Below the pieces are notes generated by a model. The model saw only the letters and a list, made by a program, of their open reading frames with translations, was not told the origin of the DNA and searched no databases. A stretch of DNA of 64,000 nucleotides, taken from Rhizophagus clarus. Lineage: Eukaryota > Glomeromycota > Glomeromycetes > Glomerales > Glomeraceae. Location: positions 930,001 to 994,000 of the forward strand of contig BLAL01000004.1 of assembly GCA_015698045.1 (NCBI GenBank), in the 5' to 3' direction. Both the position numbers and the translations under genes were made by a program. The stretch's first letter is position 1; each line of letters opens with the position of its first letter. Shown here in pieces: positions 12,520 to 23,525 of this stretch.

Positions 12520-12925
12520 AGGCCTGCAAACTGAGCCCAGACCCAGATCAGCCTGGCCCAGACCCGGGTTCCAGGCCAGGTCTGGGCCGGCAAATTTTAA
12601 TTAAAAAAAGACCTGGGCCGGGCTGGACCGGCAGATTTTTTTTGGGAAAACCCGGATTTTCTTAATTCTGGCCAAAATTTCCTTAATTCCGGCCGAAATT
12701 AAGCTTACCGCAAATTTCTAATTTCAGATCGACTTGAAAATCAATATGTTTTATGTTAAGTTCATATATGAGTTGTTTTTTATCAAACACTATATTTTTT
12801 TATTAAAAGCTTTAATTTCATTTTCTTTTATCTTTATTTTTCTTACAAATATTAAAAACCAGTCTGGGTCCGGGCTGGGCCCAGGTTTCAGTATTTTTCA
12901 CCCCAGGCCAGGCCGGGCTGGCACA
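12520..12925. mobile_element. GC-rich fold-back remnant with CCCAGACCCGG/GGCCGGGC repeats
   Basis: Two GC-rich clusters (12530-12640 and 12860-12925) of CCCAGACCCGGG and GGCCGGGC-type words lie in opposite orientation around an AT-rich core. That arrangement is typical of hAT-related MITEs. The first cluster starts near AGGCCTGCAAAC. No convincing target duplication was found, so the ends are approximate. Confidence 0.45.
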
Positions 12926-12965
12926 TGATTATGGCGTACCGTAGAAGTCAAAAGGTTGTTGTAAA

Positions 12966-13060
12966 AACAACAAGTTAGTTGTTGTAAATCAACAAGTTGT
13001 TATAAATTAATAAGTTACTTGTTGATTTACAACAACTAACTTGTTGTATTGATCGACATA
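12966..13060. repeat. Near-perfect hairpin of ACAACAAGTTAGTTGTTG type
   Basis: A stretch of about 30 bp containing acaagttagttgttgtaaat is followed, after a loop of about 20 bp, by its reverse complement. This is a cruciform or RNA hairpin candidate of unknown role. Confidence 0.6.
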
Positions 13061-13099
13061 GCGAGGTAACAAGTAACTTGTTGCTTTTTATATCGATCA

Positions 13100-14280
13100 C
13101 ATTTTGATTTCCATTTATGGAAAATGATCCATATATATATTGGATTACTAATTAACTGGGTTATTCGATTATATCACTTCACTCCCGTCAAAAGATAAAA
13201 TAAATTATAATAGAGTAGAATAAAGCAAAATAAAACTAAAAAGAGAAATTTTAACTTCTTATTATAATTACAATATTTAACATTATAATGAGATAAAAAA
13301 AAAAATTTTTCTTTTTGAATTTCATTAATTTTATTATATTTTATTTTATTTTTTCATTTTTTATTAATATTAACGTGAAAATTGGATAGTTGTGGTAATA
13401 TGAAAAAAAATTATTTCATTATATTATCATTATATGACTTTTAAGGAGATAATAATTAGAAATATGTGCTTATTTAGGGGATTTCATCCCCTATGGTATA
13501 TAAGTATACATGCTGTACCTGGTACTCATTTATCAAATGAGATTTTAAGTGATAAATGTTCAAATCAATAAAAAAAAAAAGTATCAATTTTGTTTTTTAC
13601 TAAAACGACTAGTAGTAAATAATATTAACTGTTAATATCACTTTTTTACTTAAAAACGACTAATTAAAAATATTAATATCATTTTTAACAAAAAATGATT
13701 TTTATTGTTTTTGATAAAATGATTTTAATGAATCCTTTAGCATTTTTTTATTAAAATAACTTAAAAAAATGTTTTTAATTAATAATGTAACAAAAAATTA
13801 CTTCATTGATATTTTTTTAGTTTTTTTAATAAAAAAAAAAATAAATTTCACTTTTTTTTTAATTATCAAAGTAAATATTTAAAATAAAAAATCAATTTAT
13901 CTTTTCTTAACAGTTTATTTATCAAATCAGATAATTAAAAAATTAATTTGTTTTTTTTAATGACCTATTAAATCTCAAACCAGATAATTAAGAAAAAATA
14001 ATTGTCTTTTATGGTTTTTATGATCAATAATTTATTTTTTAACAGTTTTTTAATCGAATAATTAAAAAAAAATAATTTTTAACAATCTATAAAAAAAATT
14101 TTTTAACGTTTTTTAAACTTATTAATGAAAAATTATTTTTCATTTTAAAAAATAAATAAAAAACAATCATTTTTTTTTAATTTTTATTAAAATGATTAAC
14201 ATTTTTTTTTCATTAAACTGATTAATAAAAAAATGCTAAAAAATGGGTAAACTAGGTTTAAACTTTTTTTTATCAAAACA
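13100..14280. other. Very AT-rich, low-complexity region
   Basis: It consists of A/T homopolymer-rich DNA with many short imperfect inverted words (for example aaaacgactaatt). No genes are visible. Confidence 0.4.
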
Positions 14281-14289
14281 TTAAAATGT

Positions 14290-15560
14290 TCAAAAACATC
14301 TTTGGCACCCTTTTTTAGGCGTTTAATTAAAAAAAAATTACCTTTTTTTAGGTGTTCAATTAAAAAAAATCGCCTTTTTTAGGTATTTATGATTAAAAAA
14401 ACGCTTTTTTTTAGGCGTTTAATTAAAAAATGTCCTCTTTAGACGTTTAATTAAAAACAAATTGCCTTTTTTTAGACGTTTAATTTAAAGAAATGGTTTT
14501 TTAAGCATTTAATTGGGAATAATGCTTTTCTAAATGCCTTTTTTTTAAGCATTTAATCAGGAATAATGCTTTTCTAAACACCTTTTTTTTAAGCGTTTAA
14601 TTAAAAAAGTGCTTTTTTTTATGCGTTTAATTAAAAAAATGCTTTTTTTTATGCGTTTAATTAAAAAAGTGCTTTTTTTATGCGTTTAATTAAAAAAAAA
14701 TGCTTTTTTTTATGCGTTTAATTAAAAAAAAATGCTTTTTTTTATGCGTTTAATTAAAAAAAAATGCTTTTTTTTATGCGTTTAATTAAAAAAAAATGCT
14801 TTTTTTATGCGTTTAATTAAAAAAAAATGCTTTTTTTTATGCGTTTAATTAAAAAAAATGCTTTTTTTATGCGTTTAATTAAAAAAAAATGCTTTTTTTT
14901 ATGCGTTTAATTAAAAAAAAATGCTTTTTTTTATGCGTTTAATTAAAAAAAAATGCTTTTTTTTATGCGTTTAATTAAAAAAAAATGCTTTTTTTTATGC
15001 GTTTAATTAAAAAAAAATGCTTTTTTTATGCGTTTAATTAAAAAAAAATGCTTTTTTTATGCGTTTAATTAAAAAAAAATGCTTTTTTTTATGCGTTTAA
15101 TTAAAAAAAAATGCTTTTTTTTATGCGTTTAATTAAAAAAAAATGCTTTTTTTTATGCGTTTAATTAAAAAAAAATGCTTTTTTTTATGCGTTTAATTAA
15201 AAAAAAATGCTTTTTTTTATGCGTTTAATTAAAAAAAAATGCTTTTTTTTATGCGTTTAATTAAAAAAAAATGCTTTTTTTTATGCGTTTAATTAAAAAA
15301 AATGCTTTTTTTTATGCGTTTAATTAAAAAAAATGCTTTTTTTTATGCGTTTAATTAAAAAAACGCATTTTTTTAAGCGTTTAATTAACAAAACGCATTT
15401 TTTTAAGCGTTTAATTAACAAAATGCTTTTTTTTAAGCGTTTAATTAACAAAATGCTTTTTTTTAAGCGTTTAATTAACAAAACACTTTTTTTTAGGTGT
15501 TTAATTAAAAAAAATTGCCTTTTTTTAAGCGTTTAATTAAAAAAATTGCCTTTTTTAGGC
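14290..15560. repeat. Minisatellite with unit of about 33 bp (GCGTTTAATT...ATGCTTTT)
   Basis: About 30 or more head-to-tail copies of a unit containing TTTTATGCGTTTAATTAAAA are followed by A-runs and ATGC. Copies from about 14620 to 15330 are nearly identical; those outside are more diverged, with GCG replaced by GGC or CAT. A 67-codon frame over it (15333-15536) is a repeat translation and not a gene. The central homogeneity suggests recent unequal exchange. Confidence 0.85.
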
Positions 15561-16791
15561 ATTTATAATTAAAAAAACACCTTAAAAAATCATCTTTTAA
15601 AAAACCTGTTTTTTTAATTAAATGTGTAAAAAGTGTTTAAATCGGAAATAAAACTTTTTCTAAGCGATTAATTAAAAAAAATACACTTTTTTTTAAGCGT
15701 TTATAATTAAAAAATACGCTTTTTTTTAATTGTTTAATTAAAAAAAAATGTTTTCTGTTAAGCATTTGATTTTTAAAAGAACGCTAAAATTTGTTTTTTA
15801 TGCGTTTATTTTTTAAAAATTAGCGTTTTTTAGAGTTTAATTTAAAAAAAAAACACCAAAAAAAAAAGCGTTTTTTTAAAGAGTTTAATTTTTAAAAAAA
15901 AATGCTAAATGCAACAAATTCACAACAGTGGGATAAAGCTAAGCATAATTTACCAAGACAACTTGCAATGAAAAGCGTTCAAACAATTCACATAGTTCAC
16001 TAAGTAAAAGTTGGATTTAAAGCGTTTGATTTAAAAAAAAAATGCCAAAAAAACGTTTTTTTTAACTTCAGGTTAAACGGGTCAATCAGGTCAACCTGAC
16101 GGGTTACCTGAATTGATCTGACCTGTTCGGAATACTAAAGATGATTAATAAAAAAAATTTACGATTTTTGATTTTTTTTTTAAAACAATTAATAAAAAAA
16201 TCATCTTTTTTGTTAAGACAATTTGTTAAAAATGATTAATAAAAAAAAATCATTTTTTTGTTAAAGACGATTAAAAAAAAAATCATTTTTTTTTATTAAG
16301 ACAATTAAATAAAAAAGAAAATGATTAACAAATAAATCAATTATTGTTAAAACGATTATGTTAACATTTTTTTTTAAGTGTTTAAAAAACATTTTTTAAG
16401 AATTTAATTAAAAAAAATATTAAAAAACGCTTTTTTAAACGTTTAAACTTAAAAAATGTTTTTTTAAGCATTTTAAAATTTTTTAAAAAAAAAACATTAA
16501 AAAAAAATGTTTAAAAAAAAAATGCCAAAATACGTATTTTAGCATTTTTTTAATTAAAATATTTGATTAAAAAACACTAAAATATGTTTTTTTTAACATT
16601 TTTTAAGCGTTTAATAATAATAAAAATGTTAAAACCATCTTTTAACGTTTATTAGTAATATAAAATTAATTGGCAAAAAAGAGCCTTGGCTTTTTTTGCA
16701 TTATAAGAAAAACAGTTTAGCATTTTTTCGTATAAACTTCTGAAAAAAAACACTAAAATGTTTCATTTAGTGTCAGTGTTTTCTTTTTTAG
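15561..16791. other. AT-rich degenerate repeats with one GC island
   Basis: Diverged relatives of the 33-bp unit and poly-A/T runs fill the stretch. At 16065-16130 lies a word cluster (GGGTCAATCAGGTCAACC..., then TGACCTG) with internal inverted symmetry, probably the end of an old MITE. No genes are seen up to the start of the large element. Confidence 0.35.
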
Positions 16792-17339
16792 GTCGTCTGA
16801 GCTGACCTCTGGTCGCCTGGGCTAAAGCCTCAGTATACATCTCAACTCTGTTGGAACTCGATCAGATCTCCTATCCAGTTAGCCTCCCAGCGCCTTTATG
16901 GCACGTCTCTAACAATACCATAGATAAAACCCTATCCATACCATACCTACCCATCTGTTCCATCTGTTCTATACATCTGTTCTATACAAACATACTAAGA
17001 ACAAGATAAAACAAAGAATAAAGAAGAAATAAGAAGATGGAACAGATGGAACAGATGGGAACAGATAATAAAAAAAAATAATCAAACCGATTATTCCCAG
17101 AAATATTTTTTATTTTGGGGTATCTGATCTGTTCCATCTGTTCCGTTCACAAGAACATACCCAAATATCTCACTAAGCCTAATACGATATGTGAAAAATA
17201 CCCTATTACCTAGTATGAATTCCTATATATACCTCTTATACTAGTCCTCATATTGGGCTATACCCAGTGGTGGCTATTGCCCTAAAACTGCGCCTTCCAA
17301 TAGCATATAAATATACCTGAAAAAAAAAATCATAATTAA
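16792..17339. repeat. Left terminal inverted repeat of the Polinton-like element
   Basis: The segment is the reverse complement, with scattered differences, of the right terminal repeat. It includes gagctgacctctggtc at the outer end and the block of CATCTGTTC words near 16955-17060. It ends internally at ttccaatagcatata...cataattaac. Repeated words GGAACAGAT/ATCTGTTCC form subterminal motifs on both sides. Confidence 0.85.
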
Positions 17340-17650
17340 CCCTCTTTTGTTGCATCTCTTAAATACCTCTTAATATAAGTCTGAACATTCTCATTAGCAT
17401 CTAAAATTTTAAGACCAAGCTTCTTAGCCTTCTTATTTGTAGCTGTTTTCTTTCTTTTTTTCTTAGCATCCAGAATTTCTCTTTTACTATGTATTTTAAC
17501 CTTCCAATTTTCACCAGTAAGGGTATTCTTATGCGTCCCACAAATAATACAATCACCATGAATTCTATATCAACCTTTATCAGTCATATCCTGAACTTCT
17601 GAAGATGTTTCTGTCTTCTTTTTACACTTTACACAATATATCTCTGTCAT
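17336..17650 (-). CDS. Zinc-ribbon protein with YCVKCK motif (DUF5679-like), one internal stop
   Basis: A 105-codon frame starts at the ATG 17648-17650. It reads MTEIYCVKCKKKT near the start, then a second Cys pair CIICGTHKN, then a Lys/Arg-rich segment. Two CxxC knuckles in a small basic protein match the YCVKCK family common in Polintons and large DNA viruses, where it is a proposed nucleic-acid-associated or core protein. A TGA interrupts it at a position reading DKG*YRIHG, where Trp would fit. It is divergent from the integrase with a gap of 10-46 bp, suggesting a shared promoter. Confidence 0.65.
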
Positions 17651-17660
17651 AACCACAAAT

Positions 17661-19232
17661 TTGAATTTTAGAAGTAAATCTTTAATTTTAAACAATATGA
17701 CCCCTTTAGAGAGGTATTACAAATTTTATAACCTATCAGGGGTACCAGCACGTTTTCTTAAAGATCAAGAGCATTATAACCTCTACCTAAGACCTCTAAA
17801 GGAAAAAAGATCTGAATGCCCAAAAGTAATCGTCTGGAAAGAAAATGCCATCCAGCAGTCTGATTTAGGAGAAATGCCTATAAACCCCAAGGCAGTGTTG
17901 GGCAATTGGACAATTGGACGTTTTGGACATTTATCCAAAACTTGTCCAAAACTTATTCAAATCCAAAACCTTTTTTCCATTGGACAGGTTTTGGACAGAT
18001 CACATGACTAAATATTTAATTCAGGCCAGAATTATGCCTGATTTTGGCCTAATTTTGGTCAATAATTAAAATAATATTATAATTAATTAAAATTAAGGTA
18101 TTTTTTTAGTATTATTTTGTGATTTTACATTAATTTCTTGTCCATTTAATTCATTAGATATTTACTTTCTTTTTTTTTATTTTTAATTTAATAAAAATTT
18201 AAATTTTTGAATAGTTTTAGACTGTCCAAAACTGTGTCCAAAACTGTGTCCAAAACTGGTTTTGGACTGTCCAATACTGTCCAATTAAAAAAACCAATTG
18301 GATAAGTCCAAAACCCATCATTGCCCCAAGGGATACCATTATTTTCTCGTAGTAGTAGAAATATCCAGAAGACAAGTAGATGCTGAGCCTATCAAAAATA
18401 AGACAGCTAATAGTGTAATAAAAGCATTTATTAAAATATATGGATGTGGTCATATCCAACCTCCTACTTATAGACTAGAAACTGATTCTGGTTCAGAATT
18501 TACTAACTCACAAATACGTGATTTTTTCCTTAATAGTATAGAGTTATGATGAGATTTGGCGAACCTGGACGTCATAAACAGCAGTCATATGCAGAAAGGG
18601 CAATTCAGGCTATATAAGAACCACTTCTTAAAAGAATGATAGCACAAGAACTAAAAACTGGTGAAACATCGGTTGAATGGTCTGAAGATTTCCATGATAT
18701 AGTAAGATTAGTAAATGAAAAGTGGCAAAGAGATCCACCTAAAATCCTAGAAGGTCCACCTAAAATCGATAAAAATACAGAGTTACTACTAGAAGGAACA
18801 CTAGTTCGAACCAAACTTCTTGAACCTATATCAGTACTTGGAAAAAAAATACATGGTAAGTTTAGAACAGGAGATATTAAATAAGACCCAAAAGTTCGTA
18901 TAATTAAAAAACTTATCCTTTCTCCTAAACAACCGCCTGCATATCTACTTGATGGATCACATGGCAGGTTAGAAGTATCTAGATGTGCATATACTAGAAA
19001 AGAACTGCAAGTCATTCCTATCAACGAAAAGCCTCCACCTGATTCAATAATAAGAGGTTAGCCAGAAAGATATGTACCTGAGAAAATTCTCAACCACCGT
19101 ACTAGAAAGGGTCAACTCCAATACTTAGTCAAATAGGAGCGCTATCCAGAAGACGAATCTACATGAGAGCCAGCTGATAGATTACAAGAAGATGTTCTCA
19201 ATCTAGTACACATTTATAATAATACAAAATAG
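17661..19232 (+). pseudogene. Retroviral-type DDE integrase with C-terminal chromodomain
   Basis: The N-terminal part (17661-17892) ends with QQSDLGEMP (first catalytic Asp). After a MITE insertion it resumes at 18332 with LVVVEISRRQVDAEP and RLETDSGSEF (second Asp). After a frame change near 18545 it continues with QSYAERAIQ (catalytic Glu, about 36 residues on). This is the rve fold used by Polintons. The tail has YVPEKILNHR, QYLVK, ERYPEDEST and EP, which is a chromodomain. Its two conserved Trp codons are now TAG and TGA. Other stops lie at 18616-18618 and near 19060. The catalytic triad codons survive but the gene is dead. Confidence 0.85.
17893..18323. mobile_element. hAT-like MITE inserted in the integrase
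   Basis: The termini are CAGTGTTGGGCAATTGGAC and (reverse complement of the right end) CAATGATGGGTTTTGGAC. They are flanked by an exact 8-bp duplication ccccaagg at 17885-17892 and 18324-18331. Subterminal TTTGTCCAAAAC-type words occur in both orientations. Removing the element restores the integrase frame between PINPK and GYHYF. An 8-bp duplication and a CA(G/A)TG start point to the hAT superfamily. Confidence 0.9.
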
Positions 19233-19344
19233 GTTATATTTTTTTTTTTGAAAAATCCTAAAATTGTAATTAAAGATAAGGGTATAATAAAGTAAATCAT
19301 ATAATAAATATTCAAAATTAAACATATCCATTATATACTAAAAA

Positions 19345-19956
19345 ATGTATACTGACATTGCTACATTCTTAGATGTATTCCCAAAATGGATAAAAAATTG
19401 GCTAAATACTCCAATCAAGGAAACTAGCCACATTGTTAATACTTCATTCGAGAGAACAGATATATTTCAGATACATGAAATTGTTCGTAACATCATATAT
19501 CATTTTGATCAGCTTGCCGAAGAAGACTATTAGAAAGCTGTAGTAGATTATAAGAATAGTAAGGAAGAATTAGATCATGCTTATATTAAATATTTAGGTA
19601 CAAATAAAGCTCTTAAAGATTCTCTATACAAAAAATTTTTGGATTTGGCCGATAAAAAAGAAAAAGCCTTTGCATATCAGGTAGAGATAGAAAAAATTAT
19701 GTTACAAGGTGGATTTGTATATAAGAAAGATGGAGTAGAAAAGAATCGTATACTTGATAATATTCGAATACTAGCTAATAGATTAGATCCTTATGAAATC
19801 CCAACATGGTTTGAAGAACCAATTTGGCAACCAGATTACTGGGAAGATGAAGATCCAGACAATCCTGCAAACTGGCAATCAGAGTATTCGGAAGATCTAA
19901 GTGATTCTGATGAAGATCCAGATTACCCTTATCTAGAATCTGTTGAATGGATCTAA
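19345..19956 (+). pseudogene. Unknown acidic protein of the Polinton-like element
   Basis: The start ATG is followed by MYTDIATFLDVFPKW. A single TAG (19531-19533) splits an otherwise continuous frame of about 200 codons. The middle is helical and Lys/Glu-rich; the C-terminus is strongly acidic and repetitive (YWEDEDPDNPANW, SDSDEDPD). I do not recognise a family. A GTAATTAAA box lies at 19266-19274 and AATTAAACATA at 19317-19327. It converges on the Gag-protease gene with a 19-bp gap. Confidence 0.5.
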
Positions 19957-19975
19957 TTTTATATTTTTTTTATGT

Positions 19976-22741
19976 TCAATTTGCATCTGGAATTATGGGA
20001 ATAAAATAGTCTTTATTATTGTAAGTAAGAGCGATATGCTTTCTAGATTCATGAATATCATAATTATACCTTTTAAGGCATGCTTGACTTAAACCAATTT
20101 CTCTATACTTATATCCTTTCAGAACTACAAGGTCTTCTTTAATAATACATCCTGGTAAAAGCTCTATCGATACATTTTTTACTATACCAAGTGTCTCACT
20201 TAGCCCTGACACACCAGTAATACTATGCTTTATAGATTTATTAGCTTTTAGTTTTAGTTCTGGAACTGCTTCTTCTTGGATAAAAGAGATATTAGCACAG
20301 GAATCGGCTAGACACTAAATATCTATCTCATTTACATTTCCATTTATAGCTAAAAGATCCTTAGAATTTTCCAACCGAGCAACATCAATATCCATAGCCA
20401 TTGGACCCAATTATTCCTCTTGTACTTCTGGTTGTTCTTGAGAAGTGCTTTCATAATTTACTAATATTTTATAGATAATCTCCTGAATAATCTTTCTGAT
20501 ATCAGCAAGCTTTAGGAGATTTATAAGCTCTGTTTTAGTAAAGTTTGTTGGTGGAATTTTCACCACTCCAGTCGATTTAGATGTCATTTAGATGTCGATT
20601 TAGATGCAGAACTAGGGTTTGCCGTCTTACTTTTATTTGAAACTATCTTTTTTTTGGACAAGCATAATTTCTCTATTCTCACCTTGAATAAGTTCTATAG
20701 GTACACCTCGAATAGCATTGGAAGTATCCATAGGATCATCATGATCATCCAAGGAAAGTTCACGCATTGCCCTATTTAGCTCTGCATCTTCACATCTTTC
20801 TCTAGCTTTTGCTATTCTTTTAGCAATCTTACCAGCTAATCTTTGTTCTAATGTATTTTTAGGAGCAGATCCACTTGCTATATCGAATAGCTGTTTGTAA
20901 ATGCCTATCATCATTCCTATCTTCATCAAATGGATTAGGACCTTCATCAGAATATGGATCCTGTACATAAAGTTCCCAATCATCATGATATCAAGGCTTA
21001 GGCTTAGGCTTAGGTCTATAAACTGGCTTTACATCTCGAGCCTTAAGACTTTCCTGTAATTGACGAATTTGGGATTGAAATCCTTCAGTCTATTATTGCA
21101 ATAAACGACTCATCTCTTCTTGGGTAACTGCATGATGTTGGACTGGTTTTAATATAACTGGCTTCTGACTAACTGGTGGCAATTGCTCTGGAATAATTTG
21201 TCTATCCCTCTGATACTGTATATTTTCTCGTCTTTCTCTACCAAGACGTAATTCAGTCTTTCTTTTTTCAATTCATTTAAGAAGACCTACCAATTCCTCT
21301 ATATCTCGCTCAGCACCAATTCTTTCAGCCTCAATAGCACAATCATCATTCAGACCTCTTAGAAACTGATTAACTAAAACATCATTACCATAGCCTAATA
21401 ACTCAGCACCTCATCTAACTTTATTATAGAAATCTCGAACTGGCATACTTTCTTGAAAAAGATTGCCAAACCTTAACTGGCGTCTAGTATTCTGCTGTGT
21501 AGGAAATTCATTGCGCATTTTAATAAAAACATGACAAGGATAAGCTGGAATTACATATGGATGACCAACACCTGCTCTACCAGCAATTGCAACACCACCT
21601 CCAGCTGCACCACCAACAACATTGTGGTTAAGAGGGTCATTAGTAAACTCCATACCAGCCCAATTTAGCCAAATATCTCTATTCCCTTCTATGGCATAAT
21701 TAGGCCAGACATTAGTAACTGGATTATTAATACCTGCAGGTGCTGGTGCACCATCAGTCATATGAGTTCATGCACCAGAAGGGTTAACCTATGTATTTAC
21801 TGGACAATTAAAATTAGTACCAAGTAAAGTCTTAAATGCTGCCTCATCACCATGTGCAAGATGAAGAAGAATATTTCTAAGCTTAACTCTCTTTCCTAAA
21901 ATATTACTATCATACCATCTGGCAGCTGGACCAATTAAGCAAGCACGAAGTATACCCATAGCTTTCTCCCAACCCGCTGGATTACCAGTAACAACCAATA
22001 GATCAATTCCAATACTATGAATATAGCACTTATATAACTCAAAAAATCTCTCAAGATCATTGTCATCATTTTCAGCAAAAACTGGCATTCCTATTGCAAC
22101 GGTAGCCATATTACTTGTGGATTATCCAGATGAGGATTGTTAACTATAGGTCTAGCTTGTCTAATTTGAAACTACTGCGCCTGAATTCTAAGAGCAGCCA
22201 ATTGTACTTGCATTCTATCACAAATTCGTCCCAAGTTTCTAGATGTAAGTCATTCTATTGCAAGTTGGTGTGTTAATCTATTATTTCTTTGTTGCAAAGT
22301 ATCCCTAATTCTTCTTTGCCGTACTTGCTGATCTTGTAATTGATTAGCTTGATCATGATTTGCATTTACCAGATGATTTCTCTCATTTTGCAATCCGTTC
22401 CTCTCATTTTGACATGCAATAAGATGTTGTTTAATACCATAAATCTCACGTTCTCTAGCATTGGTCACTTCTTGCAAATACTTTAATAAGCCAGTCAAAG
22501 TATCAAGCTCTTCCCTAGTTTGTCTTGCTCTTTCTTCAACCTGTATACCATGAGCTATAATCAATCCAATAATGTGCTTAATTTTGTAATTAATATTTAT
22601 AAGATTTGGTGTAACAGTCATTTGACCATTTACCAGCAGGGCATCTGCATCATTCTTAAGTGCATTAATTAGCTGATTAATATCCATTACTACTAAATAT
22701 GCTGAAGGGGGCCCTGTAGGATCAGTGGGAACATATGTCAT
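19976..22741 (-). pseudogene. Gag-like protein with retropepsin-like domain
   Basis: The frame is broken by several stops and shifts but readable over about 920 codons. From the start: a coiled-coil/Gln-rich segment (22250-22741), then a Gag-like core (21411-22109) with ERFFELYKCYIHSIG and ACLIGPAARWYDSNI. LFQESMPVRDFYNKV and VNQFLRGLNDDC follow, the cadence of a retrotransposon Gag. A Pro/Lys and acidic linker leads to a C-terminal domain (19976-20390) with CLADSCANISFI (retropepsin-like D-S-x-A) and LPGCIIKEDLVVL. No reverse transcriptase, RNase H or LTRs are present. I chose the start at 22741 (MTYVPT). It is divergent from the ATPase with a 40-bp gap. Confidence 0.6.
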
Positions 22742-22781
22742 TTTGAATATACTATACACTATATACTACTAATTGCTTAAA
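22742..22781. promoter_or_regulatory. Putative bidirectional promoter between Gag-like and ATPase genes
   Basis: Only about 40 bases separate the two divergent start codons. They include actatacactatatacta, with TATA-like words on both strands. Inferred from position only. Confidence 0.35.
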
Positions 22782-23366
22782 ATGGACTTATATGTGTATA
22801 ATTTGGATGAATATAGTAGTAATACTAGGCAAGGAAATGAATATGCTCCAATATGGCCCTTTCGTTTTGCTGTAGCTGGTAGCTCAGATTCTGGAAAGAC
22901 TACTATGCTTATTAATTTGTTAATGGGAAACGCAAAAGCCAAAGAGAATGGGACTCGATATATTCTTTGTGATGAAATAGTCCTTATTGGTTGATATTTA
23001 GACGAACCTAAATGGCAAATAGTAAAGGATTTCTTTGATGATGATGAGAGTGTAGCATTCGAAGCAATCTCATATCACCAAATGCCAGATATAGAAGACT
23101 TTGATCCCAAAATTGCTACTGTAGTTATATTTGAGGATTTAATGGATGCCCCTAAAAATATCCAAGAAAAAATAACTGGCTATTTTACTCATGAACGACA
23201 TAGAAATATTTCAGCTATTTATGTTGCCCAAAGATTTTTTGCTATCCCAAAAGCAATTCGAGAAAATGTAAATTATATTTCTCTACATTGTTAGACGAAT
23301 GATTTACTTTTACATGATGATGAGTATTAATATTACTGTACCACAAATGATCAACGTAGTATATAA
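22782..23366 (+). pseudogene. A32/FtsK-HerA-like DNA-packaging ATPase
   Basis: After the start (MDLYVYNLDEY), the Walker A motif AGSSDSGKTT lies at residues 32-41. Walker B TVVIFEDL follows at about residue 115, then HERHRNISAIYVAQRFF as the sensor-type segment. This layout is that of the A32-like ATPases that pump DNA into capsids in Polintons and large DNA viruses. A TGA after LIG (22993-22995, where Trp fits) and a TAG after LHC interrupt it. The 3' end runs into AT microsatellite DNA and about 195 codons remain, slightly short for the family. It shares a divergent start region with the Gag-like gene. Confidence 0.8.
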
Positions 23367-23525
23367 AGTATATTAAGTATATTTAGTATATATTTCTTAT
23401 ATATCATTTATAGTATATATAGTATATATAGTATTTATTTCTTATATTTCTTTTATTATTTAAATTTCTTATATATTATTTATTATATTTATATCTTTTA
23501 TATCTTATATTATTTATATATTTGA
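23367..23525. repeat. TATATAGTATAT-type microsatellite
   Basis: Degenerate ATAGTATATAT and TTATTTATA repeats follow the ATPase directly and may have eroded its 3' end. Confidence 0.6.

Noticed and set aside
15333..15536. 67-codon frame with KRLINKT repeats
   Set aside because: Pure translation of the 33-bp satellite; no start context or conservation.
14290..15560. Possible CRISPR array
   Set aside because: The copies are contiguous with no unique spacers, and the context is eukaryotic.
17336..19232. Alternative genetic code (TGA/TAG as Trp or Gln)
   Set aside because: The RepHel, Tc1 core and NPxTGR frames use the standard code without internal stops; decay explains the pattern better.
19976..22741. 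Gag-protease as part of a nested LTR retrotransposon
   Set aside because: No flanking direct repeats, primer-binding site, reverse transcriptase or RNase H seen; genes on both sides belong to the Polinton-like set with gaps of 19 and 40 bp.
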